From contig OX336359.1 in assembly GCA_946902875.1 (NCBI GenBank), positions 1,550,001 through 1,614,000 of the forward strand: a stretch of 64,000 nucleotides of DNA, in the 5' to 3' direction. The notes beneath the pieces were generated by a model. It ran no database searches and was not told where the DNA came from. It saw only the letters and a program-made list of their open reading frames with translations. Each line of letters begins with the position of its first letter. The first letter of the stretch is position 1. The stretch is from Nematopogon swammerdamellus (lineage: Eukaryota > Arthropoda > Insecta > Lepidoptera > Adelidae). A program made the position numbers and the translations under genes. Positions 31,555-42,489 of this stretch are shown here, one piece after another.

Positions 31555-32000
31555 AGTCATTCAGTTTCAGTATCGCTAGATGTAAAACACTCAAAACCAT
31601 AGAAGACGCTTGCAAGCTTGCTCCTCAGAGATTGCACACAATTTAACGCCGCGCCGAGCCGTGCGAATGGTGGGCGACCCCGAAGTGTCCCGCGATCTAG
31701 AACCACTGCAACTCCGTAGGGATGTCGGCTTCCTAAGTGTGTTCTATCGCTTATTCCATGGGGAGTGCTCGGAGCGATCCCGCCGTCCCCTTTCCACATT
31801 CGCACCACGCGCACAGGGCAGGGCTTACATACCTACACGCTGGGCTTACCGCGGACACGTACCAATCTGTTGTGCAGATCTTTCCACTATAGAATCGGTA
31901 AACTGTAGAAGGCTCTCCCTGCCCATATTTCCTTCGAGTACAGTCTCGGGTCATTCAAGGGGATTGAAGAGGCACCTATAAGGTAGACATGGCATGTCCA
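31555..32000 (+). pseudogene. L1 LINE ORF2 3' end, degraded
   Basis: cacacaatttaacgccgcgc, gaagtgtcccgcgatctaga, gttctatcgcttattccatg and 'gagtacagtctcgggtcatt' follow the order of the L1 C-terminus seen in antisense at 51890-52180 and 62120-62400. Several frameshifts and stops are present. Ends soon after gacatggcatgtcca without the usual tail. Confidence 0.7.
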
Positions 32001-32075
32001 TATCTGATCAAATGTTTCATTTTAGATTGATTCCAATAAAACAATTTTGTTTATATATTATTTGAAATTATTTTT

Positions 32076-32306
32076 TATTTTTTATGTATTCCGGTATGGA
32101 CGGCTGAGTCGGAGGGGCCAAAGCGCATGCTCCGACCAGCCAATATCACCTCCGAGAAGGTAGGTGCCATGCCGGAGACTTCCCTGGATGGCTATACTGG
32201 ACTAGAGGAGAACACAGCCGAGGCTGCCATGCGGCCATCTTACATCCAGTACGGTGGTGTCAACCCAGTCGGCTACAATTTGAGCCTGCCACCTAGTAAG
32301 GGGCCG
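32076..32306 (-). mobile_element. SINE-B, head missing
   Basis: atgtattccggtatggacgg, gagacttccctggatggcta, cagtacggtggtgtcaaccc, ending at cctagtaaggggccgcg in the core. GC-rich unassigned sequence follows. Confidence 0.83.
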
Positions 32307-32913
32307 CGGGGAGCATACGTACGCGCGGCCGGCGCAGCTGCAAAGCAATAATCACTTTACACTCGATCGTTAAGGTACATTTTCGCACGCAGCGTTTGGC
32401 GACGTGAAGCAGTAGGCTATTAAAGCCCGAAGGTAGGAACTTTTTCTATGGAGTGATTTATCTGTTACGAAGTACCTATTTAGTAATCTGTGCCTCGGTG
32501 CGCGAGTTCACTCGCACTTGGCCGGTATTTTTTTAATAATTTTGCTTGTTTGCATAATTTTAGCTGAATAAAGAATAAATTATTTTCTTTCTTTCTTTCT
32601 TTATACGACCATAGCAGTCCTACCCTATTGATCGCTTCTCTAGATGGCATTTTTCAGACGCCACACTACGTGAAAGTAAGGAAAAACTGTCGCTTCGCTG
32701 ATATCCCTCGAGAGTTATGCTCTCCGCTCTGTCAGAAATAATCCTGGAACTATTCTTTATTTCTAGGTTATAATACAGTAATAAAGTCTCTCGCCGAGCT
32801 ATGGAAAGAGCAATGCTCGACATTTGTCTGAATCGATAAAATCCCCTAATGACTAAATGCTAAATGTGACAAAGAACTGAGGTAGTCGACATTGTTTGTT
32901 TGTTTGTTTGTTT
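32307..32913. other. no gene; K end fragment and simple repeats
   Basis: A K hairpin end lies at 32490-32533 (gcgcgagttcactcgcactt, ggccggtatt). A (TTTC)n run lies at 32586-32605 and (TTTG)n at 32894-32915. Otherwise unassigned. Confidence 0.35.
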
Positions 32914-33331
32914 TTAGGGTTCCGTATCCGGTACGGAACCCTATTACTAAGCCTACGCCGTCTGTCTGTCTGTCTGTCTGTCCGTCCATCCGTCTGTCTG
33001 TCCGTCTGTCTGTCCGAGGGCTGTATCTCTTGAAGCGTAATAAGTAGCCCGTTGAAATTTTCACAGAAAATGTGTTATTATGGCCGATATAAGAACAAAT
33101 CATAAAAATAAGAAAAAAGTTAAAAAATCACGGGGTTCCCATAGAAGAAACCAAAAAGTGTATGCGCGCTCGCCATCTACCGAATATTTATTATGAAGCA
33201 TTTTAACGAATCATGACATTTAACTAATATGAAGCATTCCATAACTCGCCATCTAGATGGCTTGAGTGGCGTTAGCTGTGACATGGCGATAAGGAACCCT
33301 CGGTGCGCGAGTTCGACTCGCACTGGTTTTT
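32914..33331 (-). mobile_element. K repeat, complete
   Basis: Starts agggttccgtatccggtacg, has a (TGTC)n-rich run at 32960-33015, the 'tatctcttgaagcgtaataa' and 'tattatggccgatataagaa' motifs, and closes at ggcgataaggaaccctcggt with the hairpin gcgcgagttcgactcgcact. This copy shows both ends clearly. Confidence 0.85.
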
Positions 33332-33494
33332 CTTTAATCCCTTTGTTCAATTTTAAACACTTAAGACACGTAAAATATTGTATCTATAACAATTATTCAT
33401 GTTCTATTTCAATCCAATCAAAAATAGGCCATCGTCAAAGCAACAATTTGCAAACAAAATAAAATACTTCCTTCCTTCCTTCCTTATCCTTATC

Positions 33495-33720
33495 CTTACC
33501 TATAATAAAATCCAACGTCTGCTTTCTGTCTGAGTGTCTGAGTGTCTGTCTGTCCGCTTATAACTCGAGAACCACTGAACCGATTTTAATAAAACCAAAT
33601 TCTACGGATAGCTTGATTCTTCCCATCAACTATAGGCTACTTACTATCACGCTAAATGGCTTATGAGGTTAGCAGTGAAGTGAAATATGAGAGCGGGCGG
33701 AGCCGCGGGCACAGCTTGTA
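33495..33720 (+). mobile_element. Helitron-like non-autonomous element end
   Basis: gtctgtctgtccgcttataa, ctcgagaaccactgaaccga and the 3' part 'gcgggcggagccgcgggcac' plus agcttgta resemble the common lepidopteran Helitron-type repeats that end in ...gccgcgggc...agctagt. The expected CTAG end is altered to cttg. Assignment by recall. Confidence 0.45.
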
Positions 33721-33804
33721 AATACTAAAATTAACATTCTAACCTAGTAATAAAACTATTAAATAAAAATGTAATTGGAAATATTTAATGTATGTTAAAA
33801 AATG

Positions 33805-34075
33805 TTGCTTAGAAAATTAGCAAGCTGAAGTGGCAGTGGACTGGGCACATCTGCCGCAGACCCGACAACCGCTGGGATAGACGGGTGTTCGAATGGTGGC
33901 CACGTACATTCAAACGTAGCGTGGGACGCGTCCCGGCTAGGTGGACAGACGACCTCAAAAAAGGTAGCCGGGAGTGGATGGATGAGAAAAACGGACGACC
34001 GCGCGTGGTGGCGTGCCTTGGGAGAGGCCTATGTCCAGCAGTGGATCAATACAATAATTGGCTACACAATGTATT
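33805..34075 (+). pseudogene. RTE-type LINE ORF C-terminus
   Basis: Encodes KLKWQWTGHICRRPDNRW, then RVPARWTDDLKK, EWMDEKNGRPRV and LGRGLCPAVDQ with a frame change, a form of the conserved end of insect RTE LINE ORF2. No catalytic motifs remain. Copies of the same region occur at 51019-51216 (minus), 60512, 61040 and 61290, usually truncated at different 5' points. Confidence 0.75.
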
Positions 34076-34210
34076 GTGCTTACATCCATATTATCATCAA
34101 GCTCTAGCCCGATAGTCGGGGAAGCAGTTATAGGTGTCGAGAAATTGGTTTGATTACAGCACACACAGAAATAAAAAATATTTTGATTTCTGTGACAGCA
34201 CAACACCACA
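34076..34210 (-). mobile_element. D-tail-like fragment
   Basis: Minus strand reads ggtgttgtgctgtcacagaa ... gtgctgtaatcaaaccaat ... cttccccgactatcgggct, loosely following the D 3' region. An extra short hairpin (cacagaaat ... atttctgtg) sits inside the D stem position. Confidence 0.4.
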
Positions 34211-34370
34211 TATTGTTTCCATGTCAAGAGCATGGTTAATTTAATGCCCACTGCTCAACCCACAGAACAGCTATTGGCAGCCGTGCTTCCCCAGCCGTTG
34301 AATCTGCGGTTTCTTTATGTGTGGTTCAAACCGTTGGTGATCTGATCATATATCGTGTTTTTGTTTTGTA

Positions 34371-34562
34371 TAATTTTTTTATGGAAACTGACACATTTGG
34401 CTACATCACCTACAACATCCGTGATGTCAGCCCATAACACCGGGTGAACTAGGTGCCATGTCAGTGCTTCCCTTCATTTCATGTCGGCTCCGTTGAACTG
34501 GACGGAAAACACGAACTATTTACATAGCCGTTTCGACCGACGAAGAAGGGAAGGGACCTACA
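34371..34562 (-). mobile_element. SINE-A with core deletion
   Basis: ggaaactgacacatttggct to tttcgaccgacg, then agaagggaagggacctacaa. The segment with the accaccgcactg box is deleted and the head is missing. Confidence 0.8.
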
Positions 34563-35165
34563 ATAGTCTAAATCCATCTTGACATAAGTCATATGTCATT
34601 AGTCAAAACCGCATGTAAATCTGCGCAGGCGTTTTCGATTTGTATGCGTTACTCGAAAGGACCACCGAGTGTTCGATACAATAGTAGTTTAAAAAAAACG
34701 AAATAAAAAGACATAATTTCGCTTTGAACATGTCTTAAAGTTAACAATTTAAACCTCATAAATAAATAGAAATCAACAGAAAAATATCTATTTCATTTTA
34801 TTGTCAAAGATCACATAAATCTGTACATTGTTGAGGTACAGTGAGAATAATAAATTCAAAATGGAATGGTACCTCCCTTTCCGCTGCGCCACTCTCAAAG
34901 TCTCAACCGAACACTTTGTAAATTGATAATAATTTATAGGTTCGCGGTGGTAGCGTCCGCAACGAAAAAGTAGATAAGAAATTATTTTTGCACACCAATT
35001 ACAGAGAATATCACAAGAAAAGAAACGCATACGGATAGAACAATAACGCTCAAAAGCGGACTTATCACTATTTGTGATTTCTTCCAGTCAACCTTTGCGT
35101 AAATTAGGTATTTCATATCCGTGAATATTGTACCTTGTTCAGGTCAAGACTTTCTGCATTTATTT
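34563..35165. other. no feature recognised
   Basis: AT-rich with short frames only. No known repeat found. Confidence 0.3.
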
Positions 35166-35410
35166 TATTTTATTTATACTGACACGGTTGGCTGCATCCG
35201 TGATGTCAGCCCATAATACCTTGATGAACTAGATGCCATGTCAGCCGTTTCAACCGACCTTTCATTCAGTGCGGTGGTCCAACGTGGGCGGGTTAAACCC
35301 TACCGCCTAGTAATATAAGAAGGGAGTCATATCCATTAGTCGCCTTTTGCGACATACACGAGGAGAGATGCAGTGGGGCTATTCTTTTAAAGTACCGGCC
35401 CCACACGGTA
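35166..35410 (-). mobile_element. SINE-C with tail deletions
   Basis: A shortened A tail (actgacacggttggctgcat, then ccgtgatgtcagcc; also atgccatgtcagccgtttca) joins the core and D head (tagtaatataagaagggagt, catatccattagtcgccttt, aaagtaccggccccacacgg). Same C junction as elsewhere, so it is an older member of that family. Confidence 0.82.
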
Positions 35411-35433
35411 CGGTATTCATGTATAATTTTGAC

Positions 35434-35520
35434 GTGGCACCAAGTTCACTCGGTGTTATGGGCTGATATCAGGGATGTTGTAGGTGATGTAGCAAACCGT
35501 GTCAGTTTCAATAAAAAAAA
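35434..35520 (+). mobile_element. SINE-A 3' tail fragment
   Basis: cgtggcaccaagttcactcg to accgtgtcagtttcaataaa and an A-run. It faces the SINE-C copy 24 bp away, making a local inverted pair. Confidence 0.78.
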
Positions 35521-35962
35521 ATTAATACGTACTTATACATTCAGGCTTAAAGGATTTTTTAGCTATGAAAAGCTTTTAAAATGTTTTACCATTGTTAACT
35601 TTACACTGTCTACTTTTATTTCTGCCAACGCTACCCGACTTTAATGAACACATCGAAGGTAACGCCGCGATGTTAGCAGCAGATAACCGCCCGTAGGTTT
35701 ATGACTGTGAATGGTTTTATTAACCGGTCATAGAGACTTTGGTACATAAATTTTCTGCGTAGGAGTCTCGTTGAAGCTCACTTTGATCCGAGATATGAAA
35801 CGTGAAGCGATTCAAGTGATAAAGGCAAGCGAGTGGATTTATGAATATTTTATCTTTTCATCCAATGCCAAAAGGAGGATTGAGTAATACTTATTTAAAC
35901 ATAATATGTAAGTACCTACTTTAAGACGAGACTGAAGTTAACTATCTCCATACAAAATCGTC
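35521..35962. other. no feature recognised
   Basis: Unassigned sequence between two SINE copies. No gene seen. Confidence 0.3.
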
Positions 35963-36346
35963 TTTTTTTTATGGAAACTGACACGGTTGGCTACATCTCC
36001 CACAACATCCGTGATGTCAGCCCATAACACCGGCTGAACTAGGTGCCATGTCAGAGCTTCCCTTCATTTCATGCCGGCTACACTGAACTGGACGGAAAAC
36101 ACAAACTATTTACATAGCCGTTTCGACCGACGTTTCATTCAGTGCGATGGTATCAACCCGGGCGGGTTGAACCCTACCACCTAGTAAGGTAAGAAGGGAC
36201 GGGACCTACAGTTGTACGTGGAATCCGAACCACGGTCAGCCTCCAACGGGCGAGCGGTCACCCATCCAAGTACTGACCGCACTCAGCGTTGCTTAACCAT
36301 CAATAGCGACAGTCGACTGTCTGCACCACTGAGCTATCAAGGCTGA
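35963..36346 (-). mobile_element. SINE-A, full length
   Basis: ggaaactgacacggttggct to ctgagctatcaaggctgac with an intact order: tail, core (gacctacagttgtacgtgga), B-box, 5S-like part (agtactgaccgcactcagcg, ttgctta) and A-box. Point changes are spread along it. Confidence 0.9.
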
Positions 36347-36791
36347 CGGCATTTATGTTTTCTAGCCCCTAAACCTTATCCGATTTTTACTATTTTGTTT
36401 TTCTTGTCTTAATGACAGTCCAATCTACGTTCCTGTCATTTTTTGTTTTGTTTAGATGAAATATACCTACAACACCGGAGCTAAAAATATTTTTTATTTT
36501 TTTAATGTCATGAAGTTCATTAAACTTATTGAGTCATCATCACTTTAGATACCTATTCAAAAAATAAAAATACAAGAACGTAGACTCGACTGTCCTTAAG
36601 ACAAAAAAAAATGGAAAAATCGAATAAGAATTAGGGGACTAGAAAGCATAAAGACGAAAGACGATTTTGAATGGAGAAAGTTAACGTCCGATGGAAAAAC
36701 AGCGTACCGCACAAATGGCTAGACAAAAGCTAATTTGATCAAACTAAACTTGCACAAGCAAGCATTTATGCTAATTATTATATCAAACGTG
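36347..36791. other. no feature recognised
   Basis: AT-rich, no known family or ORF. Confidence 0.3.
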
Positions 36792-37108
36792 ACGAAAAAA
36801 TTTAAGTGCATACCTACACCTGCTGCTTCACCTGCTGTTCGGAACCGGTGTAAAACTGTAGGTCCCTTCCCTTGCCCCCTACTAGGCGGTAGGCTCAAAT
36901 TGTAGCCGACTGGATTGGTACCACCGTACTGGATGTAAGATGGCCGCATAGCAGCCTCGATTGTGTTCTCCTCTAGTCCAGTATAGACAGCAATCCAGGG
37001 ATGTCTCCGGTATGGCACCTAACTTCTCGGAGGTGATATTGGCTGGTCAGAGCATGTGCTTTGGCCCCTCTGACTCAGCCACCACAACCGGATTACATAA
37101 AAAAAAAA
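36792..37108 (+). mobile_element. SINE-B, head missing
   Basis: cgaaaaaatttaagtgcata (linker), gtgtaaaactgtaggtccct (core), cctctagtccagtatagaca, to ccggattacataaaaaaaaa. The 5' truncation lies between the T-arm and the core. Confidence 0.87.
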
Positions 37109-37487
37109 TTGAAAACATTATCAAATCAAAGTGTGTGATAAGTTTCAAACCGTCACTGACCCGCAAGAATCGACCCAAGTTAAATAAACTGCCCAATGCT
37201 CTTCAAAGGGTCCACTGATATCTGAAGTAGGTACTGAAGCCAGAAAAGTTGAAGGCAGCGCTAAGTATGTCTAAAAGCTTCTTCGAGAACCTTGGGGCCT
37301 AAAAGAAAAATGATTAATTTTCCCGTATCATACGAGGCTCAGATTTGTACCACCCTCCCCGAACTCTCTCAAGGGAACTATTATATAAAATTAATGCCCG
37401 CGACTGGAACAGTGCCAAATAAATACTGGCTCCTGTCAAATTTCGACCAATGTCCGACTCCGGATGCAAGAGGTAGAAGCCTCGAAT
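37109..37487. other. no feature recognised
   Basis: A GC-moderate stretch with short frames on both strands. No domain recognised. Confidence 0.3.
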
Positions 37488-37823
37488 TTTTTTTATGGAT
37501 ACTGACACCTACAACATCCATGATGTCAGCCCATAACACTGGTTGAACTAGGTGCCATGTCAGTACTTCCCTTAATTTAATTTCGGCTACACTGAACTGG
37601 ACGGAAAACACGAACTATTTACATGGCCGTTTCGACCGACACGTTTCGCTCAGTGCGTTGGTACCAACCCGGCCGGGATAAACCCTACCACTTAGTAAGG
37701 TAAGAAGGGAAGGGACCTACAGTTTAACGTGGAATCCGAACCACGGTCAGCCTCTAACGGTCGAGCGGAGCGTTGCTTAACAACAACAGTTGACCGACCG
37801 CACCACTGAGCTACCGAGGCGGA
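37488..37823 (-). mobile_element. SINE-A with internal deletions
   Basis: atggatactgacacctacaa (13 bp lost near the tail end) to ctgagctaccgaggcggac. The 5S-like part is shortened (gtcgagcggagcgttgctta), removing the strongest 5S words. Confidence 0.85.
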
Positions 37824-37964
37824 CAAGGTATAACAACGTATTTCTTCGCATTTCTAATTTGTTTTCCATCCATTTCATTGAATGCCAGCTTTCAATCCCT
37901 TTTTCACATCTCCTTCACATTTTCCATTAAGCGTGAGTTACGTGTAAGATATTGTGTGATCAGT

Positions 37965-38153
37965 CTGTATTTCCCGAATCCTTTATCCTAGATCGCGTTG
38001 TTTTAACAGGCTAAACAGCCTATCTGAGCAAATCTACTAGCATGGCGCCTAACTGAGCGTGGTTTCGCGAGGAGAGGTGATTTTGGCTCTGTCGACTGCA
38101 CCATTGGTCTCTCGACACAGCTACCCATGTTGTTTTACATATAAAAAAAAAAC
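37965..38153 (-). mobile_element. J repeat copy
   Basis: Plus strand: cccgaatcctttatcctaga, gcatggcgcctaactgagcg, tggtttcgcgaggagaggtg, actgcaccattggtctctcg, ending at a TTTTACATA/A-run. Reverse complement of the copy at 3677 with an altered middle. Confidence 0.55.
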
Positions 38154-38960
38154 AAAGTATATAGATGTATTCATTTGTTCCAGCTTTTCATTCTTTCCCA
38201 GTACTATAATTTTCGTTTTGTTTAATTTTTACATTCACTTTCGTGATCATAACATTTACCATGTCCTGCAACAGCTCGCCCGTCGACGACGCAGTTATCT
38301 TGACTTGATCGACGGCATGCAAAAAAAAATAATAATTATAACTCATCTATCCGTGTTTTTTTTTTCATTTCTAAATTCTTTAATATAAATTTAGTTATTA
38401 ATATAAGGTAGACACAACGTTGCCTGTCTTCAAGACTAAACTAAATAAGCCAGTTGTTGTGACGTCTTAATACAGTTTTTTTTTTCTCTGGAATTTTACA
38501 GCAGCCAGTCGCTTCTTGACATTTCCTCCGTCGCGCGTGCCCGTTTTACATGATAGCTCCACAATTTCTCCACAGACCTTCTAGCACTTACGAACACGAG
38601 GAAAATTTTTCGTGAAGGAGGGCAGTAAACGGGAAATTATGACAATCTTTCCTATATATCTTTCGGCGGTGTATTTTTGTAAGGGTTAGTGGGAAAATAT
38701 ATAGGCAATTTATTTATTGCAGTTTCGTGGGCTACGTGTATGTATGAGAGCTGTATACACTGAGAAAAATTGCTTCTACCGTTTTGAAAGAAATAGCTGA
38801 ACTGTTTGGTTAAATTAGTCACTCTATTAGGCATTTTAACAAATCCTTTCGTTGTTCCTTCGTTTAGGAAAGCTTTTTGAGCTGTGTTTTTCGGTGTAGG
38901 AGTTCATCACGTTATATTTTTGAAAATTCATGTTTCCAAAACACTACACAGACTAGCTTA
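38154..38960. other. no feature recognised
   Basis: T-runs and low-complexity frames only. 'gccagtcgcttcttgacatt' near 38507 is unassigned. Confidence 0.3.
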
Positions 38961-38965
38961 ATAAT

Positions 38966-39126
38966 CTTGTTGCTGTTGTTGTTGTTTTGGTTTGGGGGTT
39001 GGCTCTAGGCCTGCAAACTAATCCCGCTTGGTTGGGGACCTTCGTGCAAAACCCCGCAGTCTCCAGCTACCCCAGCCAGCCTATGTCTTCCATGAAAGCC
39101 ACAAGTCGACCGGGGTGTCTGCAGGC
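38966..39126 (-). mobile_element. E retroposon, second copy
   Basis: gttgctgttgttgttgtttt (the antisense tail), ggctctaggcctgcaaacta and ccacaagtcgaccggggtgt, ending at ctgcaggccg. On the right it abuts a D head instead of its own 5' part. Only the 3' 160 bp of E is present. Confidence 0.8.
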
Positions 39127-39212
39127 CGCATATCCCTTAGTTGCCTTTTACGACATGCACGGGGAGAGATGCAGTGGGACTATTCTTATTAAGTACCGAC
39201 CCCACACAGTAC
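39127..39212 (-). mobile_element. D head joined to E
   Basis: catatcccttagttgccttt, acgacatgcacggggagaga, agtgggactattcttattaa and gtaccgaccccacacagtac. The 'catatccctta' boundary is the same as in the SINE-C family, here joined to E. Confidence 0.7.
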
Positions 39213-39337
39213 TTAATATCTAATATCTAGCTTAATATCTTATTGTAGGACAGAAAAGAGGGGTGTATAAGTTTAACGTGTGTGTGTATGGGTGTGTCTA
39301 TCTATGGCATCGTAGCTCCCAAACGGATGGACCGATT

Positions 39338-39611
39338 TTTTTTTTTTTATGTAATCCGGTATGGCTGGCTGAGTTGGAGGGGCCAAAGCGCATGCTCCGA
39401 CCAGCCAATATCACCACCGAGAAGGTAGGTGCCATACCGGAGACTTCCCTGGATTGCTGGCTATACTGGACTAGAGGAGAACACAACCGAGGTTGCTATG
39501 CGGCCATCTTACATCCAGCACGGTGGTACCAACCCAGTCGGCTACAATTTGAGCCTACCACCTAGTAAGGGGCAGGGGAAGGGACCTACAGTTTTACACC
39601 GGTTCCGAACG
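39338..39611 (-). mobile_element. SINE-B, head missing
   Basis: atgtaatccggtatggctgg to tacagttttacaccggttcc. It ends just past the core at gaacgac, before the linker and tRNA-like part. Confidence 0.87.
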
Positions 39612-39774
39612 ACGTATCAGCCGTTAAATACTTTGATGTGAAAATTAAGGTTGTACTAAACGATACTCGGTCGTGTCGCGCGGACGACACTTCTGCCTGC
39701 GATACGCGAGATTCAGTGCTCGGTGGATGGGCAGTGCCGTGCGCGTTGAAAGTATACACACTCTCGATACCCAT
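39612..39774. repeat. short dispersed repeat, also at 47720
   Basis: gatgtgaaaattaaggttgt, cgcgcggacgacacttctgc and gcgatacgcgag recur in degraded form at 47720-47900 (gatgtgaaagttcagattat, cgcgcggcgcgacactcctg, cgatacgcc). Family unknown. Confidence 0.45.
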
Positions 39775-40146
39775 AGCTGGCTGCTTTGCATAGAACAAGG
39801 TCGTAAGTCGGTGTTGTATTTTAATTTTTAAAAATTAATGGTAATAACATTTTAAAATCTACAACACTAGAGTTCTGTGCTTGTGGTTTAGTTATTTATC
39901 AGTGCAATAAAATTTCCTTTTATTCATTCACTTTTGCGTCAGATGAAAAAAATCTAAATTAAATATTTTTTTTTCATCTGAGGCAAAAGTGAATGAATAA
40001 AAGGAAGTGTTTATTACACTGATAAATAACTAAACCACAAGCTCATAACTCTATTGTTGTAGATGTTTTAATTTTATTACCATTAATTTTTTAAAATTAA
40101 AAAACAACAACAACTTACGACCTTTTTCTATGCAAAGCAGCCAGCT
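39775..40146. repeat. 372-bp foldback, arms of about 180 bp
   Basis: agctggctgctttgcataga at the left end is mirrored by ctatgcaaagcagccagct at the right. Matching continues inward through ggtcgtaagt, taaaattaatggtaataa, ctaaaccacaagc and tcacttttgc to a loop of about 10 nt near 39960, with a few mismatches and indels. No ORF or transposon end is present. Confidence 0.9.
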
Positions 40147-40205
40147 ATATGTATCGTCTTAGAGAACCGGGAAGTCCACTTTTCTCATACACCCAGGGGA
40201 AGTCT

Positions 40206-40449
40206 TTTTTTTTTTTTTATGGAATCCGACACGGTTGGCTACATCACCTACAACGTCCGTGATGTCAGCCCATAACACCGGGTGAACTAGGTGCCATGTC
40301 AGTGCTTTCCCCTTTGATCGTGCCGGCTACACTGAACTGGTCGGAAAACACCAACTATTTACATAGCCGTTTTTGACCGACGTTTCATTCAGTGTGGTGG
40401 TACCAACCCGGGCGGGTTAAACCCTACCACCAAGTAAGATTAGGAGGGC
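40206..40449 (-). mobile_element. SINE-A, head missing
   Basis: atggaatccgacacggttgg to ccaccaagtaagattaggag. It carries the 'cccctttgatcgtgccgg' tail variant, as do the copies at 15761 and 59441. Confidence 0.85.
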
Positions 40450-40647
40450 AGTCTCTTTCCAACCAGTAAATCTTACACTGCCCTTATATTTTTTTTCTGT
40501 GTAAAAGATATTATCAATATCTATGTCCCTATGTTGTCCTTTTTTCGTTATTTCATTTTAAATTAAATTATATTTCATTATAATCATTTGAAAATATAGC
40601 AATTTAAGGCCTAACTTTCATATTTTTTATATGGAAAACTCCTTATG
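40450..40647. other. 5' flank of the truncated endonuclease-LINE
   Basis: AT-rich unassigned sequence. The last bases, ccttatg, supply a chance ATG at 40645 that opens into the truncated ORF. Confidence 0.5.
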
Positions 40648-42105
40648 GAAGCTCCTTTTAAATTCTTGGGCAAAAGGATCACTAGCAGAGGAAAGGAGCA
40701 TCCTACTGATGATATTGTCCAACTTTTCGAAGAGAGCCTCCGCCAAACTGACAATCTTCCCCTCCTGGGTACACAAAAGGCATGGATTTACGATAACTAC
40801 CTGACATCAAAACTTTCATGGCCATTTCTCGTCTACGACTTCACAAAGCAAAACCTGACTAAATTAGACTCGTATGTGACCAGACTTCTGAAATCATGGT
40901 TTGGACTGGCTCACCCGGCTGACTCGTCAACGCTATACAGATCTCACAATAACTTTGGACTGAACATTAAGAAACCGTCGATATTTTATCAAAAGGCGAG
41001 AATAGCCAAACGATGTATACTCAAAGACTCCAATGATAGCGCTATTCAAGCCTTACCCAACACATCACTATCAGATGAACTGGAATCGAGACTCGACTTC
41101 TACAAATCATTCCAAGTTGGTACACGCACCAATAGATCTGGATTGGGCATAGAAACAGCAAAGTCTGATAAAGAAATACTGAAAGGTTTTGCTCAGGAGG
41201 ACATGGAACAAGGCTTCAAACTTCACGCCTTAAACCTAGAAATGCAGAATGATTGGCTAACAGTGGGTGACTTCTGCATCCCTCCTGCATTGAAGTGGAA
41301 ATCCATAATATACAACTGGTCCCCTGAGCTGCTTAAGTTCTACTTAAATGCATTCCAGCTTACTCTCCCCGACCCGAGTAACCTAGTTAGATGGGGGAAA
41401 TCTACAAATAGACTATGCCCGTCATGTAAGGAGTTCGTAGGCACGGCCAAACATTTGTTATGCGGATGCAAAATACTACTTGAGCGAGGCCAGTATTCCT
41501 ACCGTCATGATAAAGTCCTCCAAATCATCAGAGAGGCCATCAACCTGTCAATTGCACGGACCAGGAAAGGGCAAACCAGTAGCGGCTTCCAGAAGGTCAA
41601 CTTTGTGAAACCTGGAGCCAATAAGCTGCCCAAAGATAGGACTAAACCTTCTTCAATTTTGGGAGCAGCAAAGGATTGGGAATTGTTGATGGACACACAT
41701 GAGAAGCATTACCAAATGCCTTCGGAAATCTGTACCACAGCATTAAGACCGGATATACTCATATTCTCAAAAGCGACAAAGCATGTAGTACTTGTTGAAC
41801 TTACAGTTCCATGGGAAAGTAACATACCGAAGGACCACAACATCAAACTTAACAAGTACTGCAACTTAGTAGACCGGATTGTGAGAAACGGATTCAAGAC
41901 TGATCTCTTCGCTGTGGAAGTCGGAGCAAGAGGACTACCAGCGAAGTCGCTCTACAGTCTCTTCAAGAATCTAGGGCTCCCAAGATCGACGCTAAGCTCA
42001 TATATGGAGAGAGCTTCGAAAACGTCACTGGAAGCATCCTACAGAATATGGATAGGTAGAGAGAGGGAGGTCGAGAGCGGGACTGGTGGTTTCCCCGCGT
42101 CCTAG
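40648..42105 (+). pseudogene. C-terminal half of the RLE-LINE ORF
   Basis: Keeps the thumb/linker, the CCHC zinc knuckle and the restriction-like endonuclease, but lacks the zinc finger and all reverse-transcriptase catalytic motifs. The frame is open from a flanking ATG (40645-40647) to TAG at 42103-42105, 486 codons. One amino acid differs from the full copy (Leu for Phe in the TRxLKSW segment). It could encode an endonuclease-only protein if transcribed, but is best treated as a truncated copy. Confidence 0.9.
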
Positions 42106-42273
42106 TCAACGCAGACTAGCTGACGAGGGCTTGAAGCGAGCCGAAACGTGAAGCATGCGCGGGAAATTTAGAGTGGCCACTCGCTAGTCCCGGCCTCGAT
42201 TAATACCCTCCTCTACTGCCGATGGGCCCGGATATGTTCGGTGAAGCCATCGCAAGCTTAGATCCACACCTTC
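40648..42273 (+). mobile_element. 5'-truncated RLE non-LTR retrotransposon
   Basis: Matches 44287-45912 of the adjacent full copy base for base as far as I compared, except two substitutions seen at 40885 and 40887. Homology starts exactly at 40648, and the preceding base differs. The 3' end, ccacaccttc, abuts the first base of the complete copy with nothing between them. The near identity implies very recent insertion or tandem duplication. Confidence 0.93.
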
Positions 42274-42300
42274 GAAACAAGACAGCCCGGAGAGACGGGA

Positions 42301-42399
42301 TGACGCTGGAAAGACAGCTGGCGACCGGGAAAGACCGTTGACGAATGGGAAAGTCCATTTGACGACCGGGAAAGACTGGTGACGCTGGAGAGACAGACG
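42301..42399 (+). repeat. five imperfect 20-bp repeats in the 5'-UTR
   Basis: Units start at 42301, 42319, 42339, 42360 and 42380, spaced 18, 20, 21 and 20 bp. They read tgacgctggaaagacagc, tggcgaccgggaaagaccgt, tgacgaatgggaaagtccat, tgacgaccgggaaagactgg and tgacgctggagagacagacg. Tandem repeats at the 5' end often act in transcription of retrotransposons. That role is inferred here. Confidence 0.85.
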
Positions 42400-42489
42400 G
42401 GCGTTAGGCCTAGCAAGCCGCGCCAGGAAATAAAAGCTACGACAGTCAAAAGAGTAAATACCCTCAGAGCGGTCCGAGAGGGAGGGAGG

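Noticed and set aside
32586..32605. Simple TTTC, TTTG and CCTT runs as regulatory sites
   Set aside because: Ordinary short microsatellites without further context.
42379..42489. Start of the LINE ORF at a GTG (42379)
   Set aside because: GTG is not a normal eukaryotic start and the segment lies in the 5' repeat. The first in-frame ATG is at 42490.
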